From Glaciimonas sp. CA11.2 (lineage in GTDB: Bacteria; Pseudomonadota; Gammaproteobacteria; Burkholderiales; Burkholderiaceae_D), in assembly GCF_034314045.1 (NCBI RefSeq), contig NZ_JAVIWL010000001.1, forward strand, positions 2,170,001 through 2,234,000: 64,000 nucleotides of DNA. The letters are read 5' to 3'. Position numbers and translations under genes: made by a program. Below the pieces are notes generated by a model, which saw only the letters and a list, made by a program, of their open reading frames with translations, did no database searches and was not told the origin of the DNA. Of this stretch, positions 58,082 to 64,000 are shown piece after piece (position 1 is the stretch's first letter; each line of letters opens with the position of its first letter).

Positions 58082-58178
58082 ATTGGTTGTTGCTTTCGAA
58101 GCTGGCGACCAACAATGTCTCCTCCACTCTCCTCGTAGTGTGGATTCAAACCCGAAAAAGCTGTTTCGGGTTTTTTTT
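58082..58178 (+). ncRNA. Candidate trans-acting small RNA with CU-rich anti-Shine-Dalgarno region
   Basis: About 97 nt between a sigma-70-type promoter and an intrinsic terminator. Structure read by eye: hairpin TTGGT ... ACCAA containing GCTT-TCG-AAGC; a CACT / AGTG hairpin whose loop is CTCCTCGT; and terminator stem AAACCCGAAA / TTTCGGGTTT (58148-58173) followed by nine T. The stretch 58117-58134 (TCTCCTCC then CTCTCCTCG) is complementary to AGGAG/GGAGG ribosome sites. No reading frame fits. It lies between the divergent OsmC and rplM genes. Not matched to any named family by me. Confidence 0.65.
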
Positions 58179-58286
58179 TGCTAGCTGTATAAATGTACTT
58201 CGCCTCCCTACAAGCCGCTTGCAGCGGCCAAAATTACAACAGTTTCGTGCGCTGCTTGGGAAAACTCGGTAGTTACATCAATGAAT

Positions 58287-58316
58287 TTGACGCCAAGTCC
58301 TTGAAAACGTTATAAT
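58287..58316 (+). promoter_or_regulatory. rplM-rpsI promoter
   Basis: TTGACG (58287-58292), 18-base spacer, TATAAT (58311-58316). Leader of ~135 nt to rplM, with a GCACC / GGTGC hairpin near 58385-58402 that could be an autoregulatory site. The other bases of 57794-58456 outside the elements listed hold nothing that I can name. Confidence 0.75.
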
Positions 58317-58456
58317 TTACGACTTTTCCGTTTGCTCAGGAAAAGATTACAAGGCAGAGTCTGGCGTTAAAAGCAACACAACAGCACCAATATTGCGGTG
58401 CGGTTGATAGTGCCGGAACCACCATTTGAGCAAATTAAACTAGTTAGGAAGTCAAC

Positions 58457-58885
58457 ATGAAAACTTTTTCCGCTAAAGGACATGAAGTCCAGCGTAATTG
58501 GTACGTGGTTGACGCGACGGACAAAGTCCTCGGACGTGTTGCCAGCGAAGTGGCACTCCGATTGCGCGGCAAACACAAACCTGAATTTACTCCGCACGTC
58601 GACACTGGCGATTTCATCGTCGTTATCAACGCTGGCAAATTGCGTGTAACTGGCGCAAAAGCAACCGACAAGACGTATTTCCGTCACTCCGGTTACCCAG
58701 GCGGTATCTACGAAACCAATTTCCAGAAAATGCAACAGCGTTTTCCAGGTCGTGCGCTAGAAAAAGCGGTCAAGGGCATGTTGCCTAAAGGCCCGCTTGG
58801 CTACGCCATGATCAAGAAGCTGAAAGTGTACGCAGATGGTTCCCATCCGCACGCTGCGCAGCAACCACTAGTACTTGAACTCTAA
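58457..58885 (+). CDS. rplM: 50S ribosomal protein L13
   Basis: 142 aa, exact usual length. Opens [20 protein letters not shown] and contains [27 protein letters not shown]. Ribosome site GGAAG. Followed by rpsI after 9 bases, the standard L13-S9 operon. Confidence 0.98.
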   Translation: MKTFSAKGHEVQRNWYVVDATDKVLGRVASEVALRLRGKHKPEFTPHVDTGDFIVVINAGKLRVTGAKATDKTYFRHSGYPGGIYETNFQKMQQRFPGRALEKAVKGMLPKGPLGYAMIKKLKVYADGSHPHAAQQPLVLEL

Positions 58886-58894
58886 GGAATCGAC

Positions 58895-59287
58895 ATGATC
58901 GGTAACTATAATTACGGAACCGGCCGTCGCAAGAGTGCAGTTGCGCGCGTCTTCATCAAGTCCGGCTCAGGTCAAATCATCGTCAACGGCAAGCCAGCGA
59001 ATGAGTATTTTTCGCGCGAAACCGGTTTGATGGTTATTCGTCAACCATTGGTCCTGACTAACAATGTCGAAACTTTCGACATCAAAGTCAATGTCAGCGG
59101 TGGCGGCGAGTCTGGTCAAGCTGGCGCGGTGCGCCACGGCATCACTCGTGCATTGATCGACTACGACGCAACTTTGAAACCAGAACTGTCAAAAGCTGGC
59201 TTCGTAACACGTGATGCACGTGAAGTTGAGCGTAAAAAAGTCGGTCTGCGCAAAGCACGTCGGGCAAAACAATTCTCGAAGCGTTAA
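58895..59287 (+). CDS. rpsI: 30S ribosomal protein S9
   Basis: 130 aa. [17 protein letters not shown] near the start and the C-terminal basic tail ending [11 protein letters not shown], which reaches the decoding site tRNA. Terminated at 59309. Confidence 0.98.
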   Translation: MIGNYNYGTGRRKSAVARVFIKSGSGQIIVNGKPANEYFSRETGLMVIRQPLVLTNNVETFDIKVNVSGGGESGQAGAVRHGITRALIDYDATLKPELSKAGFVTRDAREVERKKVGLRKARRAKQFSKR

Positions 59288-59308
59288 TATTTGCTTCTGG
59301 AATCAAGA

Positions 59309-59342
59309 AAAACCGCCTGGCTTACGCCCGGCGGTTTTTTTT
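59309..59342 (+). terminator. Terminator of the rplM-rpsI operon
   Basis: AAAACCGCC / GGCGGTTTT stem with CC/GG extension past a one-base mismatch, then eight T. The following 59343-59696 holds no gene that I can support. Confidence 0.9.
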
Positions 59343-59696
59343 ACTTGTGTGGATCGGATTGTAGAAGCAACATAATATTTTGCAGTCGGAAAAAAGCAGC
59401 AAACGTGTGCGTGAGATGGTTATCCAGTGCAAAAAAAAGGCCTTGGTATGGCCGTATTAGTATCTCAACTAAGTACTTGTTAATATACCAATTAAGTTGC
59501 CAGATAATTCTCCGACGGGCGCAATTTGAAGTTGTCGCTTAATATTTTGCCTAATTTCACAGGGTAAATGTCGGTCTATGGAAAGTTGTTTCTACGAGGC
59601 TGCTAAAATGCAGCGTTATTCCAATCTTTCGGCGCTACTCGCGTAGATAGAGGGTGATAATTTGGAATTAATGTGCAATCAAATGTTATAACGGGT

Positions 59697-59711
59697 TGGC
59701 ACTCATGTTGC
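59697..59711 (+). promoter_or_regulatory. Sigma-54-like promoter just upstream of argC
   Basis: TGGCACT-N4-TTGC with GG (59698-59699) and GC (59710-59711) 12 bases apart. Predicted start near 59723, 17 bases before the argC ATG. No clear NtrC site is seen upstream, so it could be fortuitous. Confidence 0.4.
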
Positions 59712-59739
59712 CGTATTGTTTTCATGCAAGGACAAAAAA

Positions 59740-60777
59740 ATGATTAAGGTTGGAATTGTTGGTGGCACTGGATATACCGGTGTCGAGTTGCTGCGTTTGT
59801 TAGCAACCCATCCTCAAGTGCAACTTATGGCGGTCACCTCACGAAAAGAGGATGGAACGCCGATTGCTGACATGTATCCGTCTTTGCGCGGCCGCATTGC
59901 GTTGTCCTTTTCAAGCCCTGAAAATGCCCACCTGGAAGCATGCGATGTCGTATTCTTTGCAACCCCGCACGGCGTCGCGATGGCGCAAGCGCCGGCGTTG
60001 CTGGCAGCAGGCGTTAAAGTCATCGATCTGGCTGCAGATTTCCGGTTGCAGGACACGGCAGTATTTGAAAAATGGTACAAACTATCGCACAACTGCCCTG
60101 ATTTGCTGAGAGAAGCAGTTTACGGCTTGCCGGAGTTGAATCGTGCAGCGATTAAAGAGGCGCGTATTGTCGGCAATCCCGGTTGCTATCCAACGACTAT
60201 GCAGTTGGGACTCGCGCCGCTGCTAAAAGCCGGAGTAATTGATGCTTCAAATCTCATTGCCGATTGTAAATCAGGCGTTTCGGGAGCTGGTCGTAAAGCG
60301 GAGGTGGCAATGTTATTCTCCGAGGCGAGTGACAATTTCAAAGCTTACGGTGTATCGGGTCATCGACATTTACCCGAGACGCTGGAACAGTTGTCCAAGC
60401 TAACGAAAGATAAAGTTGGCTTGCTGTTCACACCGCATCTGGTGCCTATGATTCGTGGCATGCACTCCACGATATACACACGTCTGAATCAAAAAATCGA
60501 TAACGTTGCGTTGCAAGCGCTGTTTGAAGATACTTACAAAGATGAGCCTTTCGTTGATGTGATGCCTTTTGGTGCGCATCCCGAGACGCGCTCCACACGC
60601 GGATCGAATATGTTGCGTATTGCATTGCATCGTCCGAATGATGGCGATACCGTCGTGGTGCTTGTGGTTCAGGATAATCTGGTGAAGGGGTCATCTGGTC
60701 AGGCCGTTCAATGTATGAATTTGATGTTCGGTCTGGAAGAGACGACCGGTTTGATGCACGTTCCTGTCATGCCATGA
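59740..60777 (+). CDS. argC: N-acetyl-gamma-glutamyl-phosphate reductase
   Basis: 345 aa. Third step of arginine synthesis; NADPH-dependent. Rossmann motif [18 protein letters not shown] at the start, catalytic Cys in [13 protein letters not shown] near residue 148, [12 protein letters not shown], and GHRHLPE with the catalytic His. Start at 59740 with AAGGA 7-8 bases upstream. Often sits after rpsI in betaproteobacteria. Confidence 0.95.
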   Translation: MIKVGIVGGTGYTGVELLRLLATHPQVQLMAVTSRKEDGTPIADMYPSLRGRIALSFSSPENAHLEACDVVFFATPHGVAMAQAPALLAAGVKVIDLAADFRLQDTAVFEKWYKLSHNCPDLLREAVYGLPELNRAAIKEARIVGNPGCYPTTMQLGLAPLLKAGVIDASNLIADCKSGVSGAGRKAEVAMLFSEASDNFKAYGVSGHRHLPETLEQLSKLTKDKVGLLFTPHLVPMIRGMHSTIYTRLNQKIDNVALQALFEDTYKDEPFVDVMPFGAHPETRSTRGSNMLRIALHRPNDGDTVVVLVVQDNLVKGSSGQAVQCMNLMFGLEETTGLMHVPVMP

Positions 60778-60820
60778 CGGCGGGGGATTATCAGCGCGGG
60801 AAATCTTTCGTCTTGGTGCG

Positions 60821-61564
60821 ATGAAGAAGACGTTATGGCGACGACGGATGTCGATTTCAGCGCCCAAAATGAGTGTCAAAAGTCATTTTCCATGGCCGTT
60901 GAAAATTGTTTCTTTAGTGGTGATGATTGGAGTAGCGGTCGCGCTAACGTTTTGGGTCTATGAATCCGGTCGAAAATCTGCTGGCGCTCATATGAGCGCT
61001 GCCGAGAGTACGCGTACCGTGTCCGAACTAAAATCACAGGTTGTCGAGCTGAGCGCAGAGCGAGATCGTTTTTCCAGCGTTGTAAATGCATCGGAGAGCC
61101 AGTCGAATATTGCGCAGGCAACGCAAGTCCAGCTAAGTAAGCAGATCGCAACGCTGGAAGCGGATAATGCCAAACTGAAAGAGGATTTGGCATTTTTCGA
61201 GGGCTTGCTACCCACAGCCACTGGCGGAGATGGTATTGCGATCCAGCGCTTGAGTCTTCAGTTAATGTCGCCGACACAGTTGCGTTACCGCGCTTTGATT
61301 ATGCAAGGTGGCAAAGTAGGGCGGGATTTTATTGGCGACGTTCAGATAATTGTGACTTTAACAGTGCGCGGCAAGAGCGTCGTGTTGTCCTTTCCGGAGC
61401 AAAATACGAATACAGTGGAGAAAGCGGGCTTTCAGCTCGACTTCAAATATTATCAGCGTGTTGACGGTGTATTAACGCTCCCGGATGGCGCGGTGGTTAA
61501 AACGTTGCAAGCAAAAGTACGCCAAAGAGGTAGGGTTCTTGCTCAGCAAACCGCAGATATTTAG
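60821..61564 (+). CDS. Single-pass membrane coiled-coil protein (DUF6776-like)
   Basis: 247 aa. Basic N-terminus, one membrane helix (about residues 28-48, IVSLVVMIGVAVALTFWVYE), then a heptad-rich coiled coil (about 60-125: ELKSQVVELSAERDRF, LSKQIATLEADNAKLKEDL), then a beta-rich periplasmic domain. Resembles a betaproteobacterial family of unknown function found next to bactofilin genes. Start at 60821 or the Met at codon 10; neither has a strong ribosome site. It may act with the bactofilin in cell-envelope organisation (inference from position). Confidence 0.75.
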   Translation: MKKTLWRRRMSISAPKMSVKSHFPWPLKIVSLVVMIGVAVALTFWVYESGRKSAGAHMSAAESTRTVSELKSQVVELSAERDRFSSVVNASESQSNIAQATQVQLSKQIATLEADNAKLKEDLAFFEGLLPTATGGDGIAIQRLSLQLMSPTQLRYRALIMQGGKVGRDFIGDVQIIVTLTVRGKSVVLSFPEQNTNTVEKAGFQLDFKYYQRVDGVLTLPDGAVVKTLQAKVRQRGRVLAQQTADI

Positions 61565-61657
61565 CGTGGTCTTGTTTCTATTGTTCGCTCCGTTAATATG
61601 GCGCAGTATAGTAGTTCTGGGAAATATACTACTACCCGTTGGCATCAGAGGAATCAC

Positions 61658-62107
61658 ATGTTTAACCGTAAAGCAAAAAGCACAATCGATAGTTTGATTG
61701 GTGCAATGACAAGTATTCATGGCGATGTGCACTTCAAGGGTGGTCTGCGCATTGATGGGCACATTAAAGGAAATATTCTGGCCGAAGAGGGTTTAAGCTC
61801 GATGCTGGTGATTTCAGAGAAGGCTAAAGTAGAAGGCGAGATACGGGTTGCGCATCTGGTGGTCAACGGTGAGATAGTTGGAAACGTTTACTCTTCTGAG
61901 CTGCTTGAATTACAGCCAAAAGCCCGCATAACTGGAGATGTAAGTTACAAAGTGCTTGAAATGCACAGCGGCGCACTGGTGACTGGAAAGTTGACGCATG
62001 ATCAAGTGACTGAACCAGCGTTAAAGTTGCTGGAAACGCGCGTAGTGCCTCAGATTGCGCAAACGTTATCGATACCCGAGTTACCGAATGGCACAGAGGC
62101 CGCATAA
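61658..62107 (+). CDS. Bactofilin (polymer-forming cytoskeletal protein)
   Basis: 149 aa. Central DUF583 right-handed beta-helix (about 18-110) with repeating short strands: IHGDVHFKGGLRIDGHIKG, VEGEIRVAHLVVNGEIVG, ARITGDVSYKVLEM. Bactofilins self-assemble without nucleotide and position envelope enzymes. AGAGGA before ATG 61658; the frame above it is not conserved-looking. Confidence 0.9.
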   Translation: MFNRKAKSTIDSLIGAMTSIHGDVHFKGGLRIDGHIKGNILAEEGLSSMLVISEKAKVEGEIRVAHLVVNGEIVGNVYSSELLELQPKARITGDVSYKVLEMHSGALVTGKLTHDQVTEPALKLLETRVVPQIAQTLSIPELPNGTEAA

Positions 62108-62252
62108 AAAATGTGACTTAGCGTATAAGTAGATTCGGGTATGCGTAAAGAGTAGTGTAAATAACGGGCTTTAGTGGTGGCGATGCGACAATCTGCATGA
62201 TTGCTGCTAAAAGTCTATAATGACGTATTGTATGTTCCCGCAGGAGCTAGAA

Positions 62253-62612
62253 ATGAATGCTGTCGCTGAAATCCAAGACGTTGTATCCCCGATTCTTTTT
62301 TCTGATAGTGCGGCCTCGAAAGTGGCGCAACTAATCGAGGAAGAGGGCAATCCAGATTTAAAATTGCGCGTTTTTGTGCAAGGTGGTGGTTGCTCCGGCT
62401 TCCAATATGGTTTCACATTTGATGAAATCGTCAATGAAGATGACACTACCATGAGCAAGAACGGCGTCCAGTTATTGATTGACTCCATGAGTTATCAATA
62501 TTTGGTTGGTGCTGAAATTGACTACAAAGACGATCTTGAAGGCGCGCAATTCGTCATCAAAAATCCAAATGCGACCACTACTTGCGGTTGCGGATCGTCC
62601 TTTTCAGCTTAG
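62253..62612 (+). CDS. erpA: Iron-sulfur cluster insertion protein
   Basis: 119 aa A-type carrier. Three cluster-binding cysteines: [13 protein letters not shown] and [10 protein letters not shown]. It delivers [4Fe-4S] clusters to target enzymes. Start at 62253 with AGGAG at ideal spacing. Terminator at 62704. Confidence 0.95.
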   Translation: MNAVAEIQDVVSPILFSDSAASKVAQLIEEEGNPDLKLRVFVQGGGCSGFQYGFTFDEIVNEDDTTMSKNGVQLLIDSMSYQYLVGAEIDYKDDLEGAQFVIKNPNATTTCGCGSSFSA

Positions 62613-62703
62613 TTTTAGTGTTGAATTGTGTGGAAAACGGCTACATGAAAATGTCTGGCTGATTGATCGCGCAATTTGCAATCATTTTGGTCGTCAAGAA
62701 ATC

Positions 62704-62739
62704 AAAAGACACTTAAGTTATTAACTTAAGTGTCTTTTT
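62704..62739. terminator. Bidirectional terminator between erpA and anmK
   Basis: 16-bp perfect stem AAAAGACACTTAAGTT / AACTTAAGTGTCTTTT with a 3-nt loop; T-runs on both strands between convergent genes. Confidence 0.92.
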
Positions 62740-62780
62740 GTATGTGCCCCAGTCACTCTACAGTTGGTGTTTGGAGTACG

Positions 62781-63944
62781 TTATCCCGCTGGATACAGTG
62801 CTCCCAAAATACGTGGTCCGACCGCACCAGTCACAGCGGGGAGATTTCCAGGTAGTCGCAGATCAAAACGTTGGGCTAACCAAGCGAACGCTAACGCTTC
62901 CACGTGATTCGGTGCAATACCGAGCGCTTCCGTCGATTCTACCTGGACCACTAAACCACGTTTTCCCAGTGCGCGGCCTAACATCTGCATGAGATAAGGG
63001 TTATAGGCACCGCCTCCGCAAACGACGACCAACTTGACGTCGGGGGCGTGTAATGCAATTGCGTCGGCGATAGTTGAGGCGGTTAGAGCGGCCAGCGTAG
63101 CCTGTACATCCGCAGGTGAAAACTGTGGGAATAGCGATAGTTTTGCTGCTAACCAAGCTTCATGAAACAGGTCGCGGCCGGTACTTTTCGGTGGCGGCAG
63201 AGCAAAGTAAGGCTCGTCAAGACAGGCTTTTAAGAGTAACGGGATCACAGTGCCGCCAGCCGCCCACGCGCCATTTTCATCGTAATCCTTGCCTTGGTTC
63301 AGCTTTACCCATAGATCCATTAATACGTTGCCAGGGCCGGTGTCGAAGCCGATATCGAGAGCGTTTCCTCCCTCCTTGGTTTGTTGGCGCAGGATGCTGA
63401 TATTCGCCACGCCACCAATGTTGACAACCACGCGGGTTTCCACAGGATTGGCAAACACGGCTTGGTGGAAGGCTGGCACCAAAGGCGCGCCTTGACCGCC
63501 AGCGGCAATATCGCGGCTACGAAAATCAGCAATCACGTCGATTCCGGTAAGTTCGGCCAATAGTGAGGGATTGTTGGTTTGGCGGGTAAAGCCCAACTCT
63601 GGTCGATGGCGGATAGTTTGACCGTGCACACCAATAGCACGCACTTGATCGGCGCGCAGACCAGCATCGATCAATAGGCGCTCCACGCAGGCCGCGCAGT
63701 GTGTTGCTAACGTATTGGCGACCAGCGATTCACGCTCAATTTCATTGTCGCCAGCTTGTTGCAACGTCATTAACTCCCTGCGTAACGCCGCAGAAAAAGG
63801 CACATAGGCTGACGCCAGCGTTGTTGCCCGATGTTGGTTGACGACATCGTTCGGGAATGACGCCATGACACCGTCGATGCCATCCAGGCTAGTGCCCGAC
63901 ATCAGACCAATGAATAAAGTGGTATTCGCGTTGTGCGTAGTCAT
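62781..63944 (-). CDS. anmK: Anhydro-N-acetylmuramic acid kinase
   Basis: 387 aa. Phosphorylates and opens 1,6-anhydroMurNAc during cell-wall recycling. The start [17 protein letters not shown] is the ATP/sugar-binding signature; [40 protein letters not shown] and [13 protein letters not shown] follow. The ATG directly follows the T-run of a terminator on the same strand (63945-63997), leaving no Shine-Dalgarno; no other start is available before the signature. Confidence 0.93.
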   Translation of the reverse strand: MTTHNANTTLFIGLMSGTSLDGIDGVMASFPNDVVNQHRATTLASAYVPFSAALRRELMTLQQAGDNEIERESLVANTLATHCAACVERLLIDAGLRADQVRAIGVHGQTIRHRPELGFTRQTNNPSLLAELTGIDVIADFRSRDIAAGGQGAPLVPAFHQAVFANPVETRVVVNIGGVANISILRQQTKEGGNALDIGFDTGPGNVLMDLWVKLNQGKDYDENGAWAAGGTVIPLLLKACLDEPYFALPPPKSTGRDLFHEAWLAAKLSLFPQFSPADVQATLAALTASTIADAIALHAPDVKLVVVCGGGAYNPYLMQMLGRALGKRGLVVQVESTEALGIAPNHVEALAFAWLAQRFDLRLPGNLPAVTGAVGPRILGALYPAG

Positions 63945-63997
63945 AAAAAACCCGTTGTTGGATCACCTGATTTTACAAGGACTGATCCATCAACGGG
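63945..63997 (-). terminator. Terminator of the gene lying to the right, abutting anmK
   Basis: On the - strand CCCGTTGATGGATCA / TGATCCAACAACGGG (15 bp, one mismatch), 17-nt loop, then TTTTTT immediately before the anmK ATG. It ends a leftward gene outside the window. Confidence 0.8.
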
Positions 63998-64000
63998 CTT

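Overview
The window looks like chromosomal DNA of a betaproteobacterium, most likely order Burkholderiales, family Oxalobacteraceae (Glaciimonas/Collimonas/Herminiimonas type). The basis is the 16S rRNA character, a PhaM-type PHA granule protein, the nitrate ABC transporter with an ANTAR regulator, and moderate GC for a Burkholderiales. Genus is a guess; no database search was possible.

Layout. 1-1197: phaM. 1266-8618 (- strand): a tight eight-gene unit for a presumed membrane fatty-acid modification (FAD oxidoreductase, DUF1365, cyclopropane-synthase-like methyltransferase, chalcone-isomerase-like protein, MFS, DUF3833 lipoprotein, SDR, NTF2-like). It is headed by one of two divergent ECF-sigma-like promoters of identical design; the other points at a di-iron ferritin-like gene (8980). 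9976-13755: heptose adenylyltransferase, copper chaperone PCu(A)C, trmL, comF and a BioC-like methyltransferase. 13778-19665: a complete rRNA operon (16S, tRNA-Ile, tRNA-Ala, 23S, 5S) with two promoters, boxA sites, processing stalks and terminator. 19943-22572: an intact IS21-family element with a 6-bp target duplication. 22803-32505: PagL-like deacylase, two M20 peptidases (one argE-like), an MHS transporter, an IS30-family element, a molybdopterin oxidoreductase and a lipoprotein aminopeptidase. 32799-38769: fadD, then a galactonate operon (dgoK-dgoA-dgoD) with a divergent IclR regulator. 38880-49091: thioesterase, Atm1-like exporter, LysR regulator, glutamate dehydrogenase, and a glutamate/aspartate-type ABC uptake system with two paralogous binding proteins. 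49322-51119: AAA ATPase overlapping pyrC. 51292-55577: nasT-like ANTAR regulator and nitrate ABC transporter. 55674-63944: DUF3025, coq7, osmC, a probable small RNA, rplM-rpsI, argC, a coiled-coil membrane protein, bactofilin, erpA, anmK.

The two most informative regulatory stretches are not protein-coding. (1) Upstream of nrtA (52005-52226) an inverted pair of NtrC-like half-sites, a consensus sigma-54 promoter, two tandem hairpins whose 6-nt loops both carry A1 and G4 (the ANTAR RNA signature) and a strong intrinsic terminator lie in order, just after the gene for an ANTAR protein. This is a nearly complete nitrogen-controlled antitermination switch readable from sequence. (2) At 58047-58178 a promoter, a CU-rich anti-Shine-Dalgarno region and an intrinsic terminator define a likely small RNA of about 97 nt. 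The paired ECF-like promoters at 8705-8797 are the third point of interest, because they predict one stress regulon joining the lipid-modification cluster and a di-iron protein.
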